From Amphiura filiformis (lineage: Eukaryota > Echinodermata > Ophiuroidea > Amphilepidida > Amphiuridae), in the NCBI RefSeq assembly GCF_039555335.1, contig NC_092628.1:66853292-66917291 (forward strand): a DNA stretch of 64,000 nt, read 5' to 3'. Made by a program: the position numbers and the translations under genes. How positions within the stretch are numbered: position 1 is the first letter of the stretch; every line of letters begins with the position of its first letter. The notes beneath the pieces were generated by a model. That model saw nothing but the letters and a program-made list of their open reading frames with translations, did not search any database and was not told the DNA's origin. This document shows positions 32,575-44,344 of this stretch, piece after piece.

Positions 32575-33210
32575 AGCAAACACAAAACGTTTTCGACATC
32601 ATTCGCAAAAGGTTATAAAAGATTGTCAGAAAACGTTTAAATGTCGGGTTATATAAAGGGTATATTAAGAGTATAAAACGTTTTCATAACCTTAAAAAAC
32701 ATTTTTTCATAATCCACTGCTCAGCAAACAAAAATGTTTTACAGAAAACGTTTAAATGTCGGGTTATATAAAGGGTATAAAACGTTTTAATAACATTCCA
32801 AAAACATTCTTGAAAACTTGATACAAAACATTCGAAACAGAATGTTATTTTGGGGTTGAAAAAATATTTTGCGAAAAATGTTTGCCCAAAATATACGTTT
32901 TAAAAACGTTTTCATGAGCTTTATATAACCCGACATTTCAAATGTTATTAAAAGGTTTTGAAAAAAAAAAAAAAACATTTTAAGAACATTTCTGTGTTTT
33001 CTTGGTTCAAATATTTTAACATAGGCCTAATGTGATTTAAGTATTGACAATTTGGCAAAAATGTTTGCAAAAATAGTTTACAATAACATTTTTGAAAACA
33101 TTTAAAAATATTGTTGTAGTGTGTTTTCATACAAAACGTTTTAAAACGTTATCATGACCTTTATATAACCCGACATTTTAATGTTATTAAAACATTTTTA
33201 CCTAAACCAA
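32575..33210. repeat. Inverted aaacgtttaaatgtcgggtt repeat cluster
   Basis: The phrase atgtcgggttatataaag occurs at 32642 and 32757 on the plus strand and as its complement at about 32918 and 33160, with aaaacgttttaaaacg words between. This gives the segment a fold-back character. It is part of the duplicated block described at 32741. Confidence 0.65.
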
Positions 33211-33237
33211 AAGCCAAAATATAACTTATTTAAAACG

Positions 33238-33390
33238 TCATAAATACTTTGGTGGGGGCTGGGCAAAATGGAGGTGTCAAAAAAGATTTAGATCTTCAAA
33301 AGGGGGACCAAAAAGTTCGAACTAATATTGATAAAAAAAAAAGTTTCTACTCCGAAAATGTCCACCCCCACCCCACCAAAGTATTTATGA
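33238..33390. repeat. Small palindromic element
   Basis: tcataaatactttggtgggg pairs with the complement ending at 33390. It is repeated in the duplicate at about 35652-35803. Confidence 0.7.
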
Positions 33391-33919
33391 ACACTTCCTA
33401 TAAACTGTGCCAAAATGGTCCACCAAATCGCTCCAATTAGGTCTTTATTTTGCAAAAGTTTCTTACTTCTCAGAGGGCACACCCCCTTCAAACACCTACT
33501 GAATCCCGCAAGCTCCGCGGCCATTTTTTACATTTTATTATTTTTTCTCGAAATGATCTGCTCTAGATCCGCCATTGATGACCACCAAACTTTGTCAGAA
33601 GACACTGGTCAAGGTTTCATAAAAGTTATGCACAGGTTTGAAAACCGAAACCTAAATATGCAAATTATTCCAGGTCATCTGTCAAAAAAAGGCGTGAGCC
33701 TAAATGGCTAAGAGCTTGGAACATCGCAACAAATGTTTAAATTGGTGTCTAAATTGGTGTCAGACCTCTCATAATGATACAACGATAATTGTCCCCAGAT
33801 ATTGGCTTTCATTGTAACCGTTATTTGCTAAACTGCGATTTTTTTCTACTTTATAGACAATTATAGATTTTATCGGAAGTGTCACATTAAGTTACCCCCA
33901 CTTACGTGTTTCTTAATAA

Positions 33920-35150
33920 ATCTCTACTGAAGAAAACGTTTCTTGCACTGACCGATGGAAGCTATCTACTGAAGACAACATTTATTTGCAATAACTGATT
34001 GTAAGATATCTACTGAAGACAGCATTTATTGTACTGACCGATGCAAGATATCTACGGAAGACAGCATTTATTGTACTGACTGATGCAAGCTATCTACTGA
34101 AGAAAACGTTTATTGTACTTACCGATGCAAGCTATCTACTGAAGACAACATTTATTGCACTTACCGATGCAAGCTATCTACTGAAGACAACATTTATTGC
34201 AATAACTTATGTAAGCTATCTACTGAAGACAGCATTTATGGCAATAACTGATTGCAAGATATGTACTGAAGACAGCATTTATGGCAATAACTGATTGCAA
34301 GCTATCTACTGAAGACAGCATTTATTGTACTGACCGATGCAAGATATCTACGGAAGACAGCATTTATTGTACTGACTGATGCAAGCTATCTACTGAAGAA
34401 AACGTTTATTGTACTTACCGATGCAAGCTATCTATTGAAGACAACATTTATTGCACTTACCGATGCAAGCTATCTACTGAAGACAGCATTTATGGCAATA
34501 ACTGATTGCAAGATATCTACGGAAAACAGCATTTATTGCAATAACTGATGTAAGCTATCTATTGAAGACAGCATTTATTGCAGCAACTGATGCAAGCTAT
34601 CTACTGAAGACAGCATTTATTGCAATAACTGATGCAAGCTATCTACTGAAGACAGCATTTATTGTACTGACTGATGCAAGCTATCTACTGAAGAAAGCGT
34701 TTATTGCACTGACCGATGCAAGCTATCTACTGAAGACAGCATTAATTTTATGGCAATAACTGATTGCAAGATATGTACTGAAGACAGCATTTATTGCAAT
34801 AACTGATGCAAGCTATCTACTGAAGACAGCATTTATTGTACTGACTGTTGCAAGATATCTACTGAAGACAGCATTTATTGTACTGACTGATGCAAGCTAT
34901 CTACTGAAGAAAACGTTTATTGCACTGACCGATGCAAGCTATCTACTGAAGACAACATTTAATGCAATAACTGATGCAAGCTATCTACTGAAGACGGCAT
35001 TTATTGCACTGACCGATGCAAGATATCTACTGAAGACAGCATTTATTGCAATAACTGATGCAAGCTATCTACTGAAGACAACATTTAATGCAATAACTGA
35101 TGCAAACATTTATTGCAATAACTGATGCAAGCTATCTACTGAAGACAACA
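33920..35150. repeat. 42-bp satellite, block 1 (about 29 copies)
   Basis: Monomer example: 34602-34643. The plus strand can be read as DASYLLKTAFIAIT per unit because 42 is divisible by three. Variants differ at the end of the unit (gcaataact, gcactgacc, gtactgact), and some have an extra t (tgattgcaag). The order of variants repeats, as in a higher-order array. Confidence 0.9.
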
Positions 35151-35161
35151 GTCTGAAGATT

Positions 35162-36331
35162 ACAGAAAACGTTTAAATGTCGGGTTATATAAAGGGTATA
35201 AAACGTTTTAATAACATTCCAAAAACATTCTTGAAAACTTGATACAAAACATTCGAAACAGAATGTTATTTTGGGGTTGAAAAAATATTTTGCGAAAAAT
35301 GTTTGCCCAAAATATACGTTTTAAAAACGTTTTCATGACCTTTATATAACCCGACATTTAAATGTTATTAAAAGGTTTTGAAAAAAAAAACATTTTAAGA
35401 ACATTTCTGTGTTTGCTTGGTTCAAATATTTTAACATAGGCCTAATGTGATTTAAGTATTGACAATTTGGCAAAAATGTTTGCAAAAATAGTTTACAATA
35501 ACATTTTTGAAAACATTTAAAAATATTGTTGTAGTGTGTTTTCATACAAAACGTTTTAAAACGTTATCATGACCTTTATATAACCCGACATTTTAATGTT
35601 ATTAAAACATTTTTACCTAAACCAAAAGCCAAAATATAACTTATTTAAAACGTCATAAATACTTTGGGGGGGCTAGGCAAAATGGAGGTGTCAAAAAAGA
35701 TTTAGATCTTCAAAAGGGGGACCAAAAAGTTCGAACTAATATTGATAAAAAAAAAAGTTTCTACTCCGAAAATGTCCACCCCCACCCCACCAAAGTATTT
35801 ATGAACACTTCCTATAAACTGTGCCAAAATGGTCCACCAAATCGCTCCAATTAGGTCTTTATTTTGCAAAAGTTTCTTACTTCTCAGAGGGCACACCCCC
35901 TTCAAACACCTACTGAATCCCGCAAGCTCCGCGGCCATTTTTACATTTTATTATTTTTTCTCGAAATGATCTGCTCTAGATCCGCCATTGATGACCACCA
36001 AACTTTGTCAGAAGACACTGGTCAAGGTTTCATAAAAGTTATGCACAGGTTTGAAAACCGAAACCTAAATATGCAAATTATTCCAGGTCATCTGTCAAAA
36101 AAAGGCGTGAGCCTAAATGGCTAAGAGCTTGGAACATCGCAACAAATGTTTAAATTGGTGTCTAAATTGGTGTCAGACCTCTCATAATGATACAACGATA
36201 ATTGTCCCCAGATATTGGCTTTCATTGTAACCGTTATTTGCTAAACTGCGATTTTTTCTACTTTATAGACAATTATAGATTTTATCGGAAGTGTCACATT
36301 AAGTTACCCCCACTTACGTGTTTCTTAATAA
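35162..36331. repeat. Tandem duplication unit 2, non-satellite part
   Basis: Second copy of 32741-33919, separating the two satellite blocks. Small differences include shorter A and T runs. Confidence 0.85.
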
Positions 36332-39300
36332 ATCTCTACTGAAGAAAACGTTTCTTGCACTGACCGATGGAAGCTATCTACTGAAGACAGCATTTATTTG
36401 CAATAACTGATTGTAAGATATCTACTGAAGACAGCATTTATGGCAATAACTGATTGCAAGATATCTACTGAAGACAGCATTTATTGTACTGACCGATGCA
36501 AGATATCTACGGAAGACAGCATTTATTGTACTGACTGATGCAAGCTATCTACTGAAGAAAACGTTTATTGTACTTACCGATGCAAGCTATCTACTGAAGA
36601 CAACATTTATTGCACTTACCGATGCAAGCTATCTACTGAAGACAACATTTATTGCAATAACTTATGTAAGCTATCTACTGAAGACAGCATTTATGGCAAT
36701 AACTGATTGCAAGATATGTACTGAAGACAGCATTTATGGCAATAACTGATTGCAAGCTATCTACTGAAGACAGCATTTATTGTACTGACCGATGCAAGAT
36801 ATCTACGGAAGACAGCATTTATTGTACTGACTGATGCAAGCTATCTACTGAAGAAAACGTTTATTGTACTTACCGATGCAAGCTATCTATTGAAGACAAC
36901 ATTTATTGCACTTACCGATGCAAGCTATCAACTGAAGACAACATTTATTGCAATAACTTATGTAAGCTATCTACTGAAGACAGCATTTATGGCAATAACT
37001 GATTGCAAGATATGTACTGAAGACAGCATTTATTGCAATAACTGATGCAAGCTATCTACTGAAGACAGCATTTATTGTACTGACCGATGCAAGATATCTA
37101 CTGAAGACAGCATTTATTGTACTGACTGATGCAAACTATCTACTGAAGAAAACGTTTATTGCACTGACCGATGCAAGCTATCTACTGAAGACAACATTTA
37201 TAGCAGTGATGCAAGCTATCTACTGAAGACATCATTTACTGCACTGACCGATGCAAGCTATCTACTGAAGACAACATTTATAGCACTGACTGATGCAAGC
37301 TATCTACTGAAGAAAACGTTTCTTGCACTGACCGATGCAAGCTATCTACTGAAGACAACATTTATTGCAATAACTGATGCAAGCTATCTACTGAAGACAG
37401 CATTTATGGCAATAACTGATTGCAAGATATCTACTGAAGACAGCATTTATTGTACTGACTGATGCAAGCTATCTACTGAAGAAAGCGTTTATTGCACTGA
37501 CCGATGCAAGCTATCTACTGAAGACAGCATTTATGGCAATAACTGATTGCAAGATATCTACGGAAAACAGCATTTATTGCAATAACTGATGTAAGCTATC
37601 TATTGAAGACAGCATTTATTGCAGCAACTGATGCAAGCTATCTACTGAAGACAGCATTTATTGCAATAACTGATGCAAGCTATCTACTGAAGACAGCATT
37701 TATTGTACTGACTGATGCAAGCTATCTACTGAAGAAAGCGTTTATTGCACTGACCGATGCAAGCTATCTACTGAAGACAGCATTTATGGCAATAACTGAT
37801 TGCAAGATATGTACTGAAGACAGCATTTATTGCAATAACTGATGCAAGCTATCTACTGAAGACAGCATTTATTGTACTGACTGTTGCAAGATATCTACTG
37901 AAGACAGCATTTATTGTACTGACTGATGCAAGCTATCTACTGAAGAAAACGTTTATTGCACTGACCGATGCAAGCTATCTACTGAAGACAACATTTAATG
38001 CAATAACTGATGCAAGCTATCTACTGAAGACGGCATTTATTGCACTGACCGATGCAAGATATCTACTGAAGACAGCATTTATTGCAATAACTGATGCAAG
38101 CTATCTACTGAAGACAACATTTAATGCAATAACTGATGCAAACATTTATTGCAATAACTGATGCAAGCTATCTACTGAAGACAACATTTAATGCAATAAC
38201 TGATGCAAGCTATCTACTGAAGACAGCATTTATTGCACTGACCGATGCAAGATATCTACTGAAGACAGCAATTATTGCAATAACTGATACAAGCTATCTA
38301 CTGAAGACAACATTTATTGCAATAACTGATGCAAGCTATCTACTGATGACAACAGTTATTGTAATAACTGATGCAAGCTATCTACTGAAGACAACATTTA
38401 TTGCAATAATTGATGCAAGCTATCTACTGAAGACAGCATTTATTGCAATAACTGATGCAAGCTATCTACTGAAGACAACAGTTATTGTAATAACTGATGC
38501 AAGCTATCTACTGAAGACAACATTTATTGCAATAACTGATGCAAGTTATCTACTGAAGACAACATTTATTGCAATAACTGATGCAAGCTATCTACTGAAG
38601 ACAGCATTTATGGCAATAACTGATTGCAAGATATCTACTGAAGGCAGCATTTATTGTACTGACCGATGCAAGATATCTACGGAAGACAGCATTTATTGTA
38701 CTGACTGATGCAAACTATCTACTGAAGAAAACGTTTATTGCACTGACCGATGCAAGCTATCTACTGAAGACAACATTTATTGCACTTACCGATGCAAGCT
38801 ATCTACTGAAGACAACATTTATTGCAATAACTTATGTAAGCTATCTACTGAAGACAGCATTTATGGTAATAACTGATTGCAAGATATGTACTGAAGACAG
38901 CATTTATTGCAATAACTGATGCAAGCTATCTACTGAAGACAGCATTTATTGTACTGACCGATGCAAGATATCTACTGAAGACAGCATTTATTGTACTGAC
39001 TGATGCAAACTATCTACTGAAGAAAACGTTTATTGCACTGACCGATGCAAGCTATCTACTGAAGACAACATTTATAGCAGTGATGCAAGCTATCTACTGA
39101 AGACAGCATTTACTGCACTGACCGATGCAAGATATCTACTGAAGACAACATTTATAGCACTGACTGATGCAAGCTATCTACTGAAGAAAACGTTTCTTGC
39201 ACTGACCGATGCAAGCTATCTACTGAAGACAACATTTATTGCAATAACTGATGCAAGCTATCTACTGAAGACAGCATTTATGGCAATAACTGATTGCAAG

Positions 39301-42300
39301 ATATCTACTGAAGACAGCATTTATTGTACTGACCGATGCAAGATATCTACGGAAAACAGCATTTATTGCAATAACTGATGTAAGCTATCTACTGAAGACA
39401 GCATTTATTGCAATAACTGATGCAAGCTATCTACTGAAGACAGCATTTATTGTACTGACCGATGCAAGATATCTACTGAAGACAGCATTTATTGTACTGA
39501 CTGATGCAAGCTATCTACTGAAGAAAACGTTTATTGCACTGACCGATGCAAGGTATCTACTGAAGACAACATTTATAGCAGTGATGCAAGCTATCTACTG
39601 AAGACAGCATTTACTGCACTGACCGATGCAAGCTATCTACTGAAAACAACATTTATAGCACTGACTAATGCAAGCTATCTACTGAAGAAAACGTTTCTTG
39701 CACTGACCGATGCAAGCTATCTACTGAAGACAACATTTATTGCAATAACTGATGCAAGCTATCTACTGAAGAAAACGTTTCTTGCACTGACCGATGCAAG
39801 CTATCTACTGAAGACAACATTTATTGCAATAACTGATGCAAGCTATCTACTGAAGACAGCATTTATGGCAATAACTGATTGCATGATATCTACTGAAGAC
39901 AGCATTTATTGTACTGACCGATGCAAGATATCTACGGAAGACAGCATTTATTGTACTGACTGATGCAAGCTATCTACTGAAGAAAGCGTTTATTGCACTG
40001 ACCGATGCAAGCTTTCTACTGAAGACAGCATTTATGGCAATAACTGATTGCAAGATATGTACTGAAGACAGCATTTATTGCAATAACTGATGCAAGCTAT
40101 CTACTGAAGACATCATTTACTGCACTGACCGATGCAAGCTATCTACTGAAAACAACATTTAATGCAATAACTGATGCAAGCTATCTACTGAAGACGGCAT
40201 TTATTGCACTGACCGATGCAAGATATCTACTGAAGACAGCATTTATTGCAATAACTGATACAAGCTATCTACTGAAGACAACATTTATTGCAATAACTGA
40301 TGCAAGCTATCTACTGAAGACAACATTTAATGCAATAACTGATGCAAGCTATCTACTGAAGACGGCATTTATTGCACTGACCGATGCAAGATATCTACTG
40401 AAGACAGCATTTATTGCAATAACTGATGCAAGCTATCTACTGAAGACAACATTTATTGCAATAACTGATGCAAGCTATCTACTGAAGACAACATTTATTG
40501 TAATAACTGATGCAAGCTATATACTGAAGACAACATTTATTACAATAACTGATGCAAGCTATTTACTGAAGACAACATTTATTGCAATAACTGATGCAAG
40601 CTATCTACTGAAGACAACATTTATTGTAATAACTGATGCAAGCTATCTACTGAAGACAACATTTATTGCAATAACTGATGCAAGATATCTACTGAAGACA
40701 ACATTTATTGCAATAACTGATGCAAGCTATCTACTGAAGACAACATTTATTGCAATAACTGATGCAAGCTATCTACTGAAGACAACATTTATTACAATAA
40801 CTGATGCAAGCTATCTACTGAAGACAACATTTATTGCAATAACTGATGCAAGATATCTACTGAAGACAACATTTATTGCAATAACTGATGCAAGCTATCT
40901 ACTGAAGACAACATTTATTGCAATAACTGATGCAAGCTATCTACTGAAGACAACATTTATTGCAATAACTGGTGCAAGCTATCTACTGAAGACAACATTT
41001 AATGCAATAACTGATGTAAGCTATCTACTGAAGACGGCATTTATTGCACTGACCGATGCAAGCTAGCTACTGAAGACAGCATTTATTGCAATGACTGATG
41101 CAAGCTATCTACTGAAGACAGCATTTATTGCAATAACTGATGCAAGCTATGTACTGAAGACAACATTTATTGCAATAACTGATGCAAGCTATCAACTGAA
41201 GACAACATTTATTGCAATAACTGATGCAAGCTATCTACTGAAGACAACATTTAATGCAATAACTGATGCAAGCTATCTACTGAAGACAGCATTTATTGCA
41301 ATAACTGATGCAAGCTAACTACTGAAGACACCATTTATTGCAATAACTGATGCAAGCTATCTACTGAAGACAACATTTATGGCAATAACTGATTGCAAGA
41401 TATCTACTGAAGACAGCATTTATTGCAATAACTGATGCAAGCTATCTACTGAAGACACCATTTATTGCAATAACTGATGCAAGCTATCTACTGAAGACAA
41501 CATTTATTGCAATAACTGATGCAAGCTATCTACTGAAGACAACATTTATTGTAATAACTGATGCAAGCTATCTACTGAAGACAACATTTATTGCAATAAC
41601 TAATGCAAGCTATCTACTGAATACAACATTTATTGCAATAACTGATGCAAGCTATCTACTGAAGACACCATTTATTGCAATAACTGATGCAAGCTATCTA
41701 CTGAAGACAAAATTTATTGCAATAACTGATGCAAGCTATCTACTGAAGACAACATTTATTGTAATAACTGATGCAAGCTATCTACTGAAGACAATATTTA
41801 TTGCAATAACTGATGCAAGCTATCTACTGAAGACAACATTTATTGCAATAACTGATGCAAGCTATCTACTGAAGACAGCACTTTTTGTAATAACTGGTGC
41901 AAGCTATCTACTGAAGGCAGCATTTATTGCACTGACCAATGCAAGCTACTACTGAAGACAAGACAGCATTTATTGCAATAATTGATGCAAGCTATCTACT
42001 GAAGACGGCATTTATTGCAATAACTGATGCAAGCTATATACTGAAGACAGCATTTATTGCAATAACTGATGCAAACTATCTACGGAAGGCAGCATTTATT
42101 GCAATAACTGATGCAAGCTATCTACTGAAGATAGCATTTATTGCACTGATCGATGCAAGCTATCTACTGAAGACAGCAATTATTGCACTGACCGATGCAA
42201 GCTATCTACTGAAGACAGCATTTATTGCACTGACCGATGCAAGCTATCTACTGAAGACAGCAATTATTGCACTGACCGATGCAAGCTATCTACTGAAGAC

Positions 42301-42690
42301 AGCATTTATTGCAATAACTGATGCAAGCTATCTACTGAAGACAGCAATTATTGCACTGACCGATGCAAGCTATCTACTGAAGACAGCATTTATTGCACTG
42401 ACCGATGCAAGCTATCTACTGAAGACAGCAATTATTGCACTGACCGATGCAAGCTATCTACTGAAGACACCATTTATTGCAATAACTGATGCAAGCTATC
42501 TACTGAAGACAACATTTATTGCAATAACTGGTGGAAGCTATCTACGGAGATGGCATTTATTTGCACTATATTCTATGTATGCTATTTACTGAAGACAGCA
42601 TTTTACTGCACTGATTTGTGTTAGCTATCTACTGAAATCCACATGTATTCCACTGACTGATGTAAGCTGATGCATGCTATCTACTGACAT
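36332..42690. repeat. 42-bp satellite, block 2 (about 150 copies)
   Basis: Same monomer as block 1. From 36.3 to about 40.2 kb the array shows mixed variants in a recurring order. From about 40.2 to 41.9 kb it is homogenised to the type with gcaataact. From 42.1 to 42.5 kb it is mostly the gcactgacc type. The edge after 42.55 kb is degenerate. The main variant contains TTATTGCAATAA, a perfect 12-bp palindrome. Open frames in it arise from the repeat length. Confidence 0.92.
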
Positions 42691-43668
42691 GATTTACGCC
42701 ACAGCTTTAATCTCAAAATGTTTGTGGTACAAAAACAAATTTGGTATTATTTTAAAGGTCATTAACTCTAATTTGTTTCATGTTTCAAGTAAACCTTGGC
42801 ACTATGCAGGGACAAGAATGTTCACACCAGAAAGCAATGCATGCCGCGAGGTGCCAGAATACCCCGTACCTTATACATACAAAGTATAAGAAATATAAAC
42901 ACAATTATGCCGGTCATTTTTCACGCGTGAACAAACCCATTGAATATTTTGCTGAAGAATTTCATGGACGACAAGCCGTGGACAAAACCCCACTTATTGT
43001 TTTACGTCATCTAAGATTTGAAGTCAAGGCGGAGTCTAATAGTATTTTAGCCAATAGAGAATGTTTTCTGCGTTTTCTGAAATTTTATTAATGAGCTCAT
43101 TCAGCATGGCTCCTTTCTGTGAATTTCGTTTGAAGGTTTTAATTTACAAATATTCACACGTTGTACTGTTCACTAATATCATCACTGCTAATGCTATGCA
43201 ATGTGTATGGACAGCATTTTTAAATTTCGAAAGTGGGCATTAAAACTAATGCAATTAGTCAACTTTTCTCTTAGAGTGAACTTGGGGGTTAAAACATAAA
43301 AGCGATCTTTCCTAAACACATTTGTGAAATTGGTATTTTAATAAGAAATTACAGTAACACATCATTCCATGCACATGAAATGTCGAAGACTGTAAAACTA
43401 TTAGGTTGTTTTTTTCTCAGCAGTCTTCCAGAAACAGGTTGTTTTTAATTGTCTCAGAGATGAGGTAAAAACGGCCTGGTAGTCTCTTCTCACTTTTTCA
43501 TCTATGTTGTGAAGTTGAAAATATAGAGTTGGCTTAATCATTTGAATAATGATAACATTAAAATAATCTTAAATGTTAAATTAATACTCTCCCATGCAGC
43601 AGAATCTGACGTAAGGCAGCCACAGGTACAGGGTAACTTGCCATTTGACAAAAACCATTGGGCTACTC
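42691..43668. other. Sequence between satellite and gene B promoter region
   Basis: No repeats or coding blocks recognised. Confidence 0.45.
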
Positions 43669-44096
43669 CGGTTGAAATCCATACACCTCATATTTAAGTC
43701 TAGTCAGTGGGAGTCATAGACATACCACCTAGACCTATGACTGCCCATCCCTTACCACAGCGAGAGGTGAAGCCCCGTATCCAAGGTGATATTGACGGAT
43801 TGACGGGGTTACTAGGCGCGGAGATATATCGCGTACATGCTGACTCGCTCGTTTGCGTGGTTACTGCGCCGTTATCGCCCTCGTCAAATGCAACATGTTC
43901 CGAGACGCGAACATATCTGCTTGCTTGCGCATTATCAAGACGCATGATAGACGGCACCCGAAATCATGCGATTGTCCAATCAGAAATGTGTCTACGAACT
44001 AGACCACTCCCACTGACTAAGAATCACCGATCACACTTCTGTGTGAGCGATAAGGTCATGTCTAGGTGGTATATGGATTTCAACTAGAATAGCCCA
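43669..44096. mobile_element. 428-bp MITE just upstream of gene B
   Basis: The ends tgggctactccggttgaaat and the complement at 44062-44096 are inverted copies; a second inner pair uses agtcagtgggagt. The centre is CpG-rich (43810-43950). Its right edge is 176 bp from the gene B start codon, so it may overlap the promoter. Confidence 0.75.
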
Positions 44097-44272
44097 TTAT
44101 TCAAATAGGCTACATAATAATTATTGTAATTTGAATCGTTCGTCACAGTCACATAAATCGGACTTGGGTGAGGTCGCGCCCTTCTGCGGCACGTACACAC
44201 TAACATTTAAACGATTTTCAAATTCACACGTTGCATTTTTGGCATTTCTTCTTTGAAATATTTTAACGCAAA
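44097..44272 (+). promoter_or_regulatory. Proximal upstream region of gene B
   Basis: Only 176 bp separates the MITE from the start codon. This must hold at least part of the 5' UTR and perhaps the core promoter. No TATA box was clearly seen. Confidence 0.35.
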
Positions 44273-44344
44273 ATGGCAGTTATGCAAACATGTTGCTGTT
44301 GTGGTGTGAGGCAAGGATCTGTCGCAAGTGCGATATATAGCATG
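44273..44344 (+). CDS. Gene B exon 1
   Basis: Codes MAVMQTCCCCGVRQGSVASA and IYSM (24 codons, as in gene A), donor gtaagt, phase 0. The Cys4 run could be acylated, as juxtamembrane Cys clusters often are; that is inference. Confidence 0.85.

Larger units (their letters stand above)
32741..35161. repeat. Tandem duplication unit 1 (flank plus satellite)
   Basis: Starts acagaaaacgtttaaatg. The same sequence restarts at 35162, an offset of 2421 bp. The non-satellite part (to about 33919) is almost identical to 35162-36331, with only small indels, so the duplication looks recent. Confidence 0.85.

Noticed and set aside
38136-42592. Open frames of 75-217 codons inside the satellite as a repetitive protein gene
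   Set aside because: They exist because the 42-bp unit is a multiple of three. Variants with an extra base break the frame repeatedly, and there is no upstream gene structure.
33920-42690. CRISPR array
   Set aside because: Units are contiguous 42-bp repeats with no unique spacers, in a eukaryotic setting.
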